The notes: a model not told the origin generated them from the letters alone. 64,000 bases of DNA from Bryobacterales bacterium KBS 96 (GCA_000381625.1 KB906767.1:1342629-1406628), one strand, 5' to 3'. Shown: positions 55,286 through 63,480, counted from the stretch's first letter. Translations and numbers: made by a program.

Positions 55286-56092
55286 GGAAGAACTCTCCGT
55301 TGTTTGTTTTTCAGCGCCGGCCCGAAATTAATCGGAAGCCTTTAAGCGCGTGGTTTGGAAACAGCCGTGGACAACTCGAAGAAGCTTTTAGGTTGGTTCT
55401 TGGTGGTCGTCATCACTGCCGCTCTGAGTTCTATATTGCTTGAAAGTAATTCGGGAAACAGTCGGCTTTTTCCCGATTATCGTGTAGGATTTACCGATAT
55501 TAAACGGAAATAATTACCTGCCCGCCTTGGCTTTACTCGCCGGCTTCAAACGTGAGATTTATCTCTGACGAGTAGAGCTTTGCATTGCAAGGTTGGAGAT
55601 TTGGGTGCGCGATTCACGATTTTTTGCCTGCTCCTACAAGAGCGCGCACAGAGCGACGAAAGAGCGTGTGAGGAAATTCCTACAAGGTGCTCTTAATCTC
55701 CCGACAAAAACATTCGGGAAGTCCATTTACAACAATGAGTTGATTTCCACCGCTCGAGGAAAAAACGGTGCGAGTCGGCCAGAAAGGAACTCTCTATTAG
55801 CGAGAATTACGGGCCCCAAAGCACTCGCAACGAAGTATGGCTCAATCATCACAGCCCCTCGGGCTATATGTTCTTCCGGAGCTTTCGGTAAATGGCGGGG
55901 CACAATACGGCTCGGAAGCACCCGCCGGGCGCCTCTTGTGCGGCCATTATTGATCGTCACCATCCCTGACTTGTTTATGGGGGGTGCAATTCGAACTGGC
56001 CACACCGTTGTTGCGGCCTGTTGGGCTGAACGCCCGGATGGCGGCACGGCGCGACGCGGTCAGCCAGCGGGGAGCCGGTCCGTTCAGCCTCG
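55286..56092. other. Gene-free stretch upstream of the malectin-hydrolase gene
   Basis: More than 800 bases with no supported gene. A long plus-strand frame (55593-56531) runs antisense across the response regulator and has no domain I recognise; a minus-strand frame (55727-56047) is no better. TCGGGAAA (55451-55458) pairs with TTTCCCGA (55469-55476) as an 8-bp inverted repeat about 165 bases upstream of the hydrolase start. A second TCCCGA/TCGGGA pair is at 55699-55719. Both are candidate regulator sites. Confidence 0.45.
55451..55476. promoter_or_regulatory. Inverted repeat upstream of the malectin-hydrolase gene
   Basis: An 8-bp perfect inverted repeat (TCGGGAAA with TTTCCCGA, ten-base centre). 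No T run follows on either strand that would make it a good terminator, so an operator is the more likely reading, though weakly supported. Confidence 0.3.
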
Positions 56093-56479
56093 TTACAGCG
56101 CGGGTTTTGAAGCCAGTTCGGCCACTGCTGCCAGCAATTCTTCCGGCTCAGCCTTGTCGAACAACTCGGCAGCTTTTAGCTGCAAACACGCAGTCCTTAC
56201 CGACTCGGAGGGCTCACTGGTCATCATGAACACCACGCCCGGAAATCCGCCGTTCTTAATGGCTCTGAGGACGTCTATGCCGCTGCCGCCCGTAAGATTG
56301 ATATCCAGCAGCACCAGACTCGGCTTTTGTGCGCCAATGGTCGCGATTGCTTCTAATGGAGTTTCTGCGGCGCCCACGATACTCAAATGTGGAATCTCGC
56401 CCAGCGCCTCTCGCACTCGCCGCGCAAACACGTGGGAGTCTTCTACAATCACAACCCGCAATTCGTGGATGGGCCGCAT
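56093..56479 (-). CDS. Single-domain response regulator
   Basis: A CheY-like receiver with no output domain, 128 residues from the ATG at 56479 (a TTG at 56488 is in frame). The acidic pocket is Glu13-Asp14 in VIVEDSHVFA, the phosphoacceptor is Asp59 in SLVLLDINLTGGSG, the switch Thr/Ser is in FMMTSEPSE, and the conserved lysine is in AAELFDKAEPEE. No histidine kinase is adjacent. It could relay phosphate or control a partner by protein contact. Confidence 0.9.
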   Translation of the reverse strand: MRPIHELRVVIVEDSHVFARRVREALGEIPHLSIVGAAETPLEAIATIGAQKPSLVLLDINLTGGSGIDVLRAIKNGGFPGVVFMMTSEPSESVRTACLQLKAAELFDKAEPEELLAAVAELASKPAL

Positions 56480-56782
56480 ATACCCCAATTGTGTAGTGTC
56501 GTCCCTGTCCGGTGAAATCGGCCTCGTCTGAAAATCCTGTAGGATAAAGCAGCACGTAATTACCCGTGCCGAACCTCGTTGATTCCCTTCATACCTAATG
56601 AGGGTGTGAAGTTCTAAATTCCTAACGAAATAAGGAGCAACTCACGCCATCCCCCCGCCATTTGCCCGGACAGCAATGAATGCCCAAACTGGGCCACGAA
56701 TCAGGGACTCACAACGGCGCCCGAAACGGTCATTGGGAAACGATCAGTATTGGGCCGCAGTAATCGACAGACCTTCCAAATA

Positions 56783-57169
56783 TCAGCTTTCCGCAACACA
56801 ATCGGCCTCAACCTCAACCAGCCATTCGGGATTAATGAAGCCGTTCACTTCAATAAAGGTGCTGGCGGGTCTAACTGCGGCGAAAAACTCGCCGTGGGCG
56901 CGGGCTGCGGCTTCCCATTGCGAAATATCGGTCAACATAATGCGCGTCCGAACGATGGTATCGAGGGAGAGCCCGGAATTTGCAACCGCCTCCGCAATAA
57001 TGTCCAGACAGCGCCGGGTTTGGCCATAGACATCTCCAGGACAAGCAATGGTCCCGTCTGGCGCGATCGGGGCGGTGCCGGACACAGCCACGATTTGTCC
57101 TACTCTCACGGCTCTCGAAAAACCAATCCGCGACTCGAACGGCGATCCTGACGGTACAAGCGTGCGCAT
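56783..57169 (-). CDS. RidA family protein (YjgF/YER057c/UK114)
   Basis: A 128-residue member of the RidA superfamily, which in the best-known cases hydrolyses reactive enamine/imine intermediates of PLP enzymes. Segments GQIVAVSGTAPIAPDGTIAC, LDIIAEAVANSGLSLDTIVR and RPASTFIEVNGFINPEWLVE are typical, the last carrying the region of the active-site arginine. It follows a decayed SnoaL-like gene on the same strand. No PLP enzyme is adjacent. Confidence 0.92.
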   Translation of the reverse strand: MRTLVPSGSPFESRIGFSRAVRVGQIVAVSGTAPIAPDGTIACPGDVYGQTRRCLDIIAEAVANSGLSLDTIVRTRIMLTDISQWEAAARAHGEFFAAVRPASTFIEVNGFINPEWLVEVEADCVAES

Positions 57170-57189
57170 GGCGACGATCTCGGTCTCAT

Positions 57190-57312
57190 TGTAGGCTCTT
57201 CCATTCCATTGGCCTTAAAGACATCGGGAGGTATGGCCGCGAGAACGCTCTCGATCTCGCGGCCATTGAAGAGGGCATAGACTCATCTGAGCAGTTCCAC
57301 ATTATCGGGCAT
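57190..57312 (-). pseudogene. Truncated SnoaL/NTF2-like gene with in-frame stop
   Basis: From an ATG at 57312, preceded by GGAATCTGA, the minus strand reads MPDNVELLR, a TGA stop, then VYALFNGREIESVLAAIPPD and VFKANGMEEP in the same frame. That is the N-terminal helix pattern of SnoaL-like (NTF2-fold) proteins, but the rest of the domain is absent and the next gene (RidA) begins soon after. So it is a fragment with a nonsense codon. It also contains a 12-bp perfect inverted repeat (arms 57233-57244 and 57255-57266). Confidence 0.65.
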
Positions 57313-57379
57313 TCAGATTCCTTTCATGTCCACCCGCGGTCGAAGAGCATTGCCGCGAATGGCACGCCTCCCGATGGCA

Positions 57380-57883
57380 TTATGCCGTGTGCCGGCTTTC
57401 CTTTACTGCCGGTATATTTTGCTGTAGGAGAATCCGGAAACCGAGTCCGTGGGTGATTAGCAGCAACGGCACTACCAAGGTCGGGAGGAAGTAGGTAGCT
57501 CCCAACTGCCCCGGCAAGAGCCCGGCCCGATTGGCCTGATAGAAAGCGTTGACGATATCGGCTGAACCCCAAAGGCTGAAAATCCATGCGATGACGACGC
57601 CAGCCCCACCAGGGAACGATATCAGCGCAAGCATGGCTAGTATCGCCGCAATGATGTCCCCATAGCCTGCGGAGTGCGCGAATGTAGACGGCAGGTCCGG
57701 CGACACGACCCCTGGGACCAGAAATGCTAAGCCGATGAAGCGGAAGCTGTGCAGGATGAGCAGAGGCCGCAACGCGTCGGCTCGTTTCCGGAGGCGGAGT
57801 TCCGGCCAGATATATCGAGCGGTCACCATCCCCCAAGCTACGAAGCTGAATGCGATGCTGATGAAAAACCAGAGTTGTGGCAT
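57380..57883 (-). CDS. Small membrane protein of unknown function (copy A)
   Basis: The product is 167 residues from the ATG at 57883, which has AAAGGAGA eight bases upstream. Four to five hydrophobic segments are seen: LWFFISIAFSFVAWGMV, LHSFRFIGLAFLVPGVVSP, DIIAAILAMLALISFPGGA, VVIAWIFSLWGSADIVNAFY and TYFLPTLVVPLLLITHGLGF. It is clearly homologous to the product at 61072-61590, sharing WPEL/WPAL, FRFxGLAFxVPGVVSPxLPxxF and LLLITHGLxFRxLL. It is the last gene of a three-gene operon after two NmrA-type genes. No family function is known to me. Confidence 0.8.
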   Translation of the reverse strand: MPQLWFFISIAFSFVAWGMVTARYIWPELRLRKRADALRPLLILHSFRFIGLAFLVPGVVSPDLPSTFAHSAGYGDIIAAILAMLALISFPGGAGVVIAWIFSLWGSADIVNAFYQANRAGLLPGQLGATYFLPTLVVPLLLITHGLGFRILLQQNIPAVKESRHTA

Positions 57884-57928
57884 GATGAATTTCTCCTTTC
57901 CGATTTCCACGTATGCTCGTGGCGGTCA

Positions 57929-59071
57929 TCACCGTTCTCCGCGACCGATCGTTGCCGGCTGGCGGCTTTCGCTGTCGGACCGGGCATTATAACGGCGCGG
58001 CATGCCGGGCTCGGCGACGTCGCCAATAGCGTGCTCGCGCCGCCAGACTTCGGACTCGGGCGCAAACTGTGGATTGCGCGGGAATGGACGGCGCAGTTCG
58101 CGCTCGTAGCGGTCGAAATTGAAGCCGGGGCCGAGCGGGGAAATCATGAACTGCGTGAACTCGCGGAGCCAGTTGCCAACGGTTCGGCTGTTGCGAGGGT
58201 GCGCGGCATAGCGGCGAGCGATCGTTTCGAAGTCTTCGGCGGGGCGACCTGTCACATCGAGCACGTCGGTAGTCGGTGCGCCCAATTCGAAAGCGCCGCG
58301 CTTGTGATCATCGACGTAGTAGCGAACCTGGCTCATCACCTCGATTGGCATACCGAGCATTCGGGCGCCTTTCATGAACATCCAGGTCGGCGTTGGCATA
58401 ACCGCGACCGATCGTCCTATGGCCCGTCCGATTGCCTTGGCCATGTCCTCAGCGCGGAGGAGCTCTGGTCCAGTGGGGCGGTAGCGCTTGCCTGCGTGCC
58501 GCGCGGGATCCATGAGGATCGCAACCGCAACGCGCGCGATATCTTCATTCGAAGGCGGCGCGTTGCGGCTATTGCCGAATATCCACGGAAACATGCCCAG
58601 ATGTGCCGCCATGCCTATCGTCACCAGGTAGGCATCCGCGAAGAAGCCCGGGTTGACGACGGTGTGCGCGACTCCGGGTGTCATCGAGAACAATCGATCG
58701 ATCAGCCAATGCTGCCGAGTCATGAATGAGGGATGCGAAGGACTCGCCAGCCATTGGGTCAGGCCGACGATGTGTTCGAGGCGCGCCTCCTTGGCGGCAA
58801 CCGCGAAGGCAACTGCGCCCTGAATCATATAAGGATCCAAAGGCGGACAATAATAAGCGCGCTGGACGTCCTTTAGAGCGTCGGCGATACGCTCGACATC
58901 GCTCATATCGGCGACCACGACCTCGGCCCCCTGCGCCTTCAGGCGCGCACTTCGGCCATCTTCCCGGTGGACGATGGCGCGGACGTGATAGCCCGCTTTC
59001 AGTAGTTCGGTAACGACGACGCTGCCCGTCTTTCCGGTCGCGCCGGCCACGATGATTCTCGGCTTGATCAT
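57929..59071 (-). CDS. NmrA/SDR-type NAD(P)-binding protein
   Basis: A 380-residue atypical SDR. The N-terminal IIVAGATGKTGSVVVTELLK is the NAD(P)-binding motif of the NmrA/isoflavone-reductase-like group, followed by GYHVRAIVHREDGRSARLKA. The usual YxxxK catalytic pair is not evident, as expected for NmrA-like sensors or quinone-type reductases. The C-terminal part is longer than usual and ends in a charged tail. Its start overlaps the stop of the fusion gene at 59068 by four bases (ATGA). Role unknown; regulation by the TetR next door is likely. Confidence 0.87.
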   Translation of the reverse strand: MIKPRIIVAGATGKTGSVVVTELLKAGYHVRAIVHREDGRSARLKAQGAEVVVADMSDVERIADALKDVQRAYYCPPLDPYMIQGAVAFAVAAKEARLEHIVGLTQWLASPSHPSFMTRQHWLIDRLFSMTPGVAHTVVNPGFFADAYLVTIGMAAHLGMFPWIFGNSRNAPPSNEDIARVAVAILMDPARHAGKRYRPTGPELLRAEDMAKAIGRAIGRSVAVMPTPTWMFMKGARMLGMPIEVMSQVRYYVDDHKRGAFELGAPTTDVLDVTGRPAEDFETIARRYAAHPRNSRTVGNWLREFTQFMISPLGPGFNFDRYERELRRPFPRNPQFAPESEVWRREHAIGDVAEPGMPRRYNARSDSESRQPATIGRGER

Positions 59072-60375
59072 GATTCGCTCCTTTCTATTGGTTTCTGCGG
59101 TCCTTCTCCCATCAATGCCCGAAGCGGCATCAACGGCCCGACGGGAATGTAATCGTGATCGAGCAACTGTTCCTTGGCGAGCGGCAGTGTTTCCATAACG
59201 GCTCGCGCCTCCTCCACGGTCTTCGCGTCAACCAGGAAGACGACGCCTTTGCCATCGCCGCGCGAATACCACTGGCGGATTTTGCCTTCAAAGTAGAGCT
59301 TCACAGTAGCCCGAATCTCTGCCGGCGCCATTGCCATGATTTGTTGAGGGGATACGCCCTGCTTGGCAGTCTCAATGACCAGCACTTCAGTAGTTTTAGG
59401 TACCGGCACACTTGGCGCGCTTAACGCGACCCCGGACTGTGGTTGCGCTACGGATGCTGCGGAGCTGAAAAATTCGGCATTCGCGCGGAAGAACTCTTCC
59501 AGGGTTTGCGGGTTCCGGCCAGTTATCACACGAACCGTATCGGTCGTCCGGTAGCGCACCTTATTTTTCCGGAAGGAGCGCCAAAGATGGGTTAGATGAT
59601 CGAGCGCGTGAGGATTGATTCGCTCCTTCACTGCCTCAGTCCACTGCTCGTCCGTAACCGGTACATAGCGGACCGGCCGCCCTATAGCTTTGCCAAGGGT
59701 TTCGACAATTTCCCGGACCGTCGGAGTTTCACTCACGATGGGGTATACATTTTGGGGCGGCACGCCGGGATCAGCCAAGAGGGCTGCCGCTACGCGCGAA
59801 ACATCTTCCGCGCCGGCGAGTGGAATGACCGTCGCTTCGTCGCCCCACGGCAGGAAGGCGGTATTCTGCTCGGACACGCTCCGGCTGACGAGCGCGCGTA
59901 CATTTTCGTAATAAGGGGGCGCCTGAAGATGAACAGCCCCAATCTGGGCCCAATCGAAAATACGATCGGCCAGCCGATGCTGCAAGTTTCTGAAGGAGGG
60001 AGCGTGTTGGAGATCGCGAAATGTGGGATCGTCGGGCGTAGCCTGAAACTGCGAATTGTTCACCACCAATTCCAGGCCTCGGTCACGAGCCGCTGCGGCG
60101 AAGATGGTGGCTGCTTCAAGCAACCCATCGGCTACCGGGTATGTGAAGAAAGCGCGTTTCACGCCCTTCATAGCAGCCAGGACCGAAGCAGGATTGAGGA
60201 GGTCGCCTTCGAGGATTTCCGCGCCTTGTGCACGGAGGTCATCGGACCGGGCATCCAATTTGTGGACGAGGGCACGAACGGAGATAGCCTGCTTGAGCAA
60301 ATTATTGGCGACGAGGCGTCCGGTTGATCCCTGTGGACCGCCGGCCGCGCCTGTGATCAGAATCGGGTGAGACAT
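59068..60375 (-). CDS. Fusion of an NmrA-type protein and a muconolactone-isomerase-like domain
   Basis: A 435-residue fusion. Residues 1 to about 300 form an NmrA-type NAD(P)-binding domain (ILITGAAGGPQGSTGRLVAN ... VNNSQFQATPDD ... NLQHRLADRIFDWAQ). Residues from about 305 match the separate protein at 61621-62028 at roughly four of five positions: KTTEVLVIETAKQGVSPQQI against KATEVLVIQTVKQGVTPQQV, and GKIRQWYSRGDGKGVVFLVD against the same with one change. That domain is like muconolactone delta-isomerase/YciI folds. The junction keeps the phrase ASVAQPQSG, which is the signal-peptide cleavage region of the secreted copy. A ribosome site AAAGGATGG precedes the ATG. It is divergent from the tetR gene. 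Confidence 0.88.
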   Translation of the reverse strand: MSHPILITGAAGGPQGSTGRLVANNLLKQAISVRALVHKLDARSDDLRAQGAEILEGDLLNPASVLAAMKGVKRAFFTYPVADGLLEAATIFAAAARDRGLELVVNNSQFQATPDDPTFRDLQHAPSFRNLQHRLADRIFDWAQIGAVHLQAPPYYENVRALVSRSVSEQNTAFLPWGDEATVIPLAGAEDVSRVAAALLADPGVPPQNVYPIVSETPTVREIVETLGKAIGRPVRYVPVTDEQWTEAVKERINPHALDHLTHLWRSFRKNKVRYRTTDTVRVITGRNPQTLEEFFRANAEFFSSAASVAQPQSGVALSAPSVPVPKTTEVLVIETAKQGVSPQQIMAMAPAEIRATVKLYFEGKIRQWYSRGDGKGVVFLVDAKTVEEARAVMETLPLAKEQLLDHDYIPVGPLMPLRALMGEGPQKPIERSES

Positions 60376-60399
60376 TGGGGAACCATCCTTTCGCCTGTG

Positions 60400-60417
60400 G
60401 GATGATGTAGATCATCC
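60400..60417. promoter_or_regulatory. Operator-like palindrome 1 (TetR)
   Basis: GGATGAT, four bases, ATCATCC: a perfect inverted repeat with 7-bp arms. It lies 24 bases upstream of the fusion gene's ATG, in the divergent promoter region shared with tetR. Palindrome 2 has the same arm length and spacing. Confidence 0.65.
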
Positions 60418-60462
60418 TATAGATTCGGCTTTTTCAGATAAGCCGCAACCGGTTGCATCGTT

Positions 60463-60480
60463 GGATGATATGGCCCATCC
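60463..60480. promoter_or_regulatory. Operator-like palindrome 2 (TetR)
   Basis: GGATGAT, four bases, CCCATCC: five of seven bases mirror palindrome 1's right arm, with the same spacing, and both are followed by TAT. It ends 11 bases before the tetR ATG, which would suit autoregulation. Confidence 0.6.
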
Positions 60481-60491
60481 TATGATGAAGA

Positions 60492-61067
60492 ATGCGTTAC
60501 CGGCCCGAGCACAAAACGGAAATCCGTCAGAAAATTGTCAAAGACGCGGCGCGGCGCGTCCGGGCTGAAGGCCTGAATGGCGCCGCGGTTTCGGCCGTCA
60601 TGAAGGACGCCGGCCTGACGCACGGAGGCTTTTACAAGCACTTCGGGAGCAAGGACGAGCTACTCATAGAGTCCCTTCGCGAGGGCTTCCGGGAAATTGA
60701 GAATGTTCTGGTCCAGGCCGCTGAACAGTCACCCCCTGGAGAGGCGTGGAAGGTCATTGTAAAAACCTACTTAAGCCTGGAACTCTGTGAACATCCCGAG
60801 CGCGGCTGCCCGTTGGCGGCACTTTCACCGGAACTGGCGCGGGCAGATAAGAGGATGAAGCCGCAGATCGTCGCGGAGTTAGTGACCTATAAGAGCCGAA
60901 TGTTGCCGTTCATGCCCGGCCGGCGAACTGCGGATAAGGAACGCGCCTTCTTTGTGATCTTTTCGACGATGGTCGGAGCCGTTGAGATTGCGCGCATGTT
61001 GCCGGATCGCGCGGCCCACGAAAAAGTTCTCGCAAGCGCACGACACTTTCTCTTGAGCAGCTTTTGA
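60492..61067 (+). CDS. TetR family transcriptional regulator
   Basis: A 191-residue repressor-type regulator. The N-terminal helix-turn-helix is clear: RQKIVKDAARRVRAEGLNGA, then VMKDAGLTHGGFYKHFGSKD. The ligand-binding C-terminal domain has a cysteine pair region CEHPERGCPLAALSPELARA. The pattern THGGFYKHFGSKDELL followed by CPLAAL is typical of the AcrR/LmrA-like group that answers small aromatic or electrophilic compounds (NemR-like), which is only a family hint. Its stop is four bases from the convergent stop of the membrane gene at 61072. Confidence 0.92.
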   Translation: MRYRPEHKTEIRQKIVKDAARRVRAEGLNGAAVSAVMKDAGLTHGGFYKHFGSKDELLIESLREGFREIENVLVQAAEQSPPGEAWKVIVKTYLSLELCEHPERGCPLAALSPELARADKRMKPQIVAELVTYKSRMLPFMPGRRTADKERAFFVIFSTMVGAVEIARMLPDRAAHEKVLASARHFLLSSF

Positions 61068-61071
61068 TTCC

Positions 61072-61590
61072 TCAGCAAGTCGTACTCAATTTGCTGCGGA
61101 ACCGGCCGACAGCCTTCGTTCGCAGTAGTAGTCGAAACGCCAAGCCATGCGTTATCAAAAGAAGGGGCACGTAGGCAGCCAGGATAAAGTAACCAGCGCC
61201 TAGCAAGCCTGGCGTATCCGGGAGCGAAATGCGGCTTCCCTGATAAAAGCCAAAGAGCAGGTCCGCAGTTCCGAAGCTATTGAAAACCAAGGCCGCCACT
61301 GTCCCGGCGTTCGTTCCCAGAGTAGTCAGCGCGAGGAGTGCCAGAACGGCGCTTATGAAATCGCCGTAAGCTACGGGTTGAGCAAATGCGGCAGGTAACT
61401 GTGGAGACACAACACCAGGCACCACAAATGCCAATCCGAGAAACCTGAACGCATGCAGCAGTAGGATGGGCTTCAGGTTCTCGGGGCTTGGGCGCTCTTT
61501 TAGCGCTGGCCAAATATATTGCCACGCCACTGCTCCCCAAACTGCCAAGCCAAACGCTGCGCTCATTCCGAACAAAACTGGAAAAGGCAT
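61072..61590 (-). CDS. Small membrane protein of unknown function (copy B)
   Basis: The product is 172 residues from the ATG at 61590, with AAAGGAT upstream. It is a homologue of the product at 57380-57883 with the same order of hydrophobic segments (LFGMSAAFGLAVWGAVAWQY; LHAFRFLGLAFVVPGVVSPQ; FISAVLALLALTTLG; LGAGYFILAAYVPLLLITHG). It follows the secreted muconolactone-isomerase-like gene by 30 bases on the same strand. So the pair (secreted domain, membrane protein) is a cassette, and this is the simpler copy. Confidence 0.8.
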   Translation of the reverse strand: MPFPVLFGMSAAFGLAVWGAVAWQYIWPALKERPSPENLKPILLLHAFRFLGLAFVVPGVVSPQLPAAFAQPVAYGDFISAVLALLALTTLGTNAGTVAALVFNSFGTADLLFGFYQGSRISLPDTPGLLGAGYFILAAYVPLLLITHGLAFRLLLRTKAVGRFRSKLSTTC

Positions 61591-61620
61591 GATTGATCCT
61601 TTCTGGTGATGCAATTCGTG

Positions 61621-62028
61621 CTATTGCCGAGCCGGCCCACCGCTCATCAATGCCCTCAAGGGCATCAAAGGCCCGACAGGGATATACGTGTGATCCATCA
61701 ACTTTTCCTTCGCGAGCGGGAGGGTTTCCATGATGGCTTGTGCCTCGTCCTCAGTCTTCGCGTCGACGAGGAACACGACTCCTTTGCCATCGCCTTTCGA
61801 GTACCACTGGCGGATTTTCCCGTCGAAGTAGAGCTTGACAGTTGCCCGAATCTCTTCCGGCATAACGGCCATGACTTGTTGAGGGGTTACGCCCTGTTTG
61901 ACGGTCTGGATGACCAACACTTCGGTGGCTTTTGGGATAGCCACGCTGGGCACGCCTCCGGACTGTGGCTGCGCCACAGACGCTACCGGAAGCGCTGCTG
62001 CGATGAGAAAAGGGAGCACTAGTTTCAC
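61621..62028 (-). CDS. Secreted muconolactone-isomerase-like protein
   Basis: The product is 135 residues from a GTG at 62028 that is preceded by AAGGAG; the frame is open upstream to 62139 without support. The signal peptide VLPFLIAAALPVASVAQ leads into QPQSGGVPSVAIPKATEVLV and the domain (TPQQVMAVMPEEIRATVKLY; GKIRQWYSKGDGKGVVFLVD; PLAKEKLMDHTYIPVGPLMP). The same domain is the C-terminal part of the fusion protein at 59068. The fold is like muconolactone isomerase or YciI. Predicted to be periplasmic; no catalytic evidence. Confidence 0.8.
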   Translation of the reverse strand: MKLVLPFLIAAALPVASVAQPQSGGVPSVAIPKATEVLVIQTVKQGVTPQQVMAVMPEEIRATVKLYFDGKIRQWYSKGDGKGVVFLVDAKTEDEAQAIMETLPLAKEKLMDHTYIPVGPLMPLRALMSGGPARQ

Positions 62029-62171
62029 ATCGATTCTCCTTGTTGTTGGCGGTTTCTTGCTCGCCTGTCTGGTATTTGCCTGCAGCGCCTGGCTTGTGAC
62101 AGGATACGAATGATCAATTTCTTGCGGGAAACCGGTCACAAACGCGGCTCGCGCGGCAAAGAGTTATAAGA

Positions 62172-62726
62172 GTGAGCGAAGGAGATCAGGAGCTTCGCGC
62201 CCTGATGATCCGTTACCAGGGCGGATCATTGGAAGCATTTCAGGAGATCTATATCCAGCTCGCACCGGGAGTGCGCCGGTACCTGAAGCATCTGGCAGGC
62301 GGGTCCGAAATCGCGGATGATCTGCTTCAGGAAACCTTTCTTCAAATGCATCGGTCGAGAGCCGCATACAATCCGAAATATGCAGTGAAACCTTGGGTGT
62401 TCGGTTTGGCGCGAAACGTTTTTCTGATGCATCGTCGTGCGGCCCGGCAATGGGCAAAGGTTCATGAGTCGCGCGAGGATTTGCCTGAATTCTCCGTGCT
62501 TCCGGAAGCGGACAGGCTCGGCTCGAAGGACGAGATCCGCAGAGGCATTGCGCGTTTAGCCTCGGACCAAGCTGAAGCGCTGCTGTTGCACCACGAGTGG
62601 GGGTTCAGTTTCGAGGAGATCGCAGGGATGCTGGGCATCAGTGCCGCAGCGGCTCGCGCGCGTGCCAGCCGGGGCATGGCAGACCTGCGCATGGCGCTGA
62701 AAAGTATTCAAAGGGCTCGTGCATGA
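62172..62726 (+). CDS. ECF-type RNA polymerase sigma factor
   Basis: An extracytoplasmic-function sigma factor of 184 residues. Region 2 (SLEAFQEIYIQLAPGVRRYL, then SEIADDLLQETFLQMHRSRA) includes the -10-binding DDLLQETF motif, and region 4 has EWGFSFEEIAGMLGISAAAA and RARASRGMADLR. Its stop overlaps the ATG of the NrsF-like gene, so the two are translationally coupled as a sigma/anti-sigma pair. Starts with GTG at 62172. Its target promoters are not identified. Confidence 0.92.
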   Translation: MSEGDQELRALMIRYQGGSLEAFQEIYIQLAPGVRRYLKHLAGGSEIADDLLQETFLQMHRSRAAYNPKYAVKPWVFGLARNVFLMHRRAARQWAKVHESREDLPEFSVLPEADRLGSKDEIRRGIARLASDQAEALLLHHEWGFSFEEIAGMLGISAAAARARASRGMADLRMALKSIQRARA

Positions 62727-63445
62727 TGGATCGTTCACCCAAATTACCGGAAGCCCTGATGCGGGCGATCGCCCAGGATCTCAGGCCCGTCAGACCATCG
62801 CCGCAACCGCTCCAACTGGCTTTGCGAATGGTTCCTCTCGCCCTGCTGATTTCGTCGTTGATTCTACTCGCGATTGGCCCCCGTCACGACTTGAGCGTGT
62901 TGGGACCGCCCTTGACATGGGGGGCGTCTTCCGCGCAGTTCGTGTTGGCGATCACTCTCGTATGGATTGCCGCGCACGAAAGCACACCGGCCGGTAGGCT
63001 CCCAAGACAGGTAATTTACTTCGCGGCAATCGCGGCATCTTTGGTTGTTGTGCTTGTCACGCTGCTCACCTTCTCGACAAGTCCCGCGCATGAACCGCTC
63101 CTGCGTGTCCCGCCACGGGTCAACGAAATGCTGCGTACCTCGCCATGGATCATGGGCTTCGCCTGTGGGATCGGGAGCACGTTAGCCGGGGGAATCCTGA
63201 TCCTGTTGTTCAGTCGCATCTTTCGAAACTCACTAGCAATCAGGCCAACTGTAGCCGGCGCCCTGTATGGCGCAGGCGCGGGCCTTGCGATCAATGCCGG
63301 TTGGCGCATTGCATGCCCGGTTTCGACCCCATGGCATGCGCTGGGAGCGCACGGAGCAGCGATCATCGCCACAGTGATTTTGGGAGCACTCATCGGGCGT
63401 TTTTCAGGAAGTCGCAGATCGCAGATTGGCGCCAGACGCGCCTGA
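62723..63445 (+). CDS. NrsF-like membrane anti-sigma factor
   Basis: A 240-residue membrane protein with about six hydrophobic helices (LRMVPLALLISSLILLAIGP; FVLAITLVWIAAHES; YFAAIAASLVVVLVTLLTF; GFACGIGSTLAGGILILLF; TVAGALYGAGAGLAINAGWR; HGAAIIATVILGALIGRF). The N-terminal cytoplasmic part, LMRAIAQDLRPVRPSPQPLQ, has the DLxPVRPLPxP pattern of NrsF/DUF1109 anti-sigma factors. The ATG at 62723 overlaps the sigma-factor stop; a second ATG follows at 62726. It presumably sequesters the sigma factor at the membrane. Confidence 0.87.
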   Translation: MMDRSPKLPEALMRAIAQDLRPVRPSPQPLQLALRMVPLALLISSLILLAIGPRHDLSVLGPPLTWGASSAQFVLAITLVWIAAHESTPAGRLPRQVIYFAAIAASLVVVLVTLLTFSTSPAHEPLLRVPPRVNEMLRTSPWIMGFACGIGSTLAGGILILLFSRIFRNSLAIRPTVAGALYGAGAGLAINAGWRIACPVSTPWHALGAHGAAIIATVILGALIGRFSGSRRSQIGARRA

Positions 63446-63480
63446 GCAATCACGTTTCCGGGCTTCTCCTGAGCAAAGCT

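Noticed and set aside
55593-56531. 312-codon plus-strand frame
   Set aside because: It runs antisense across the whole response-regulator gene, has no domain signature and no ribosome site. The part outside the regulator is also unlike a protein.
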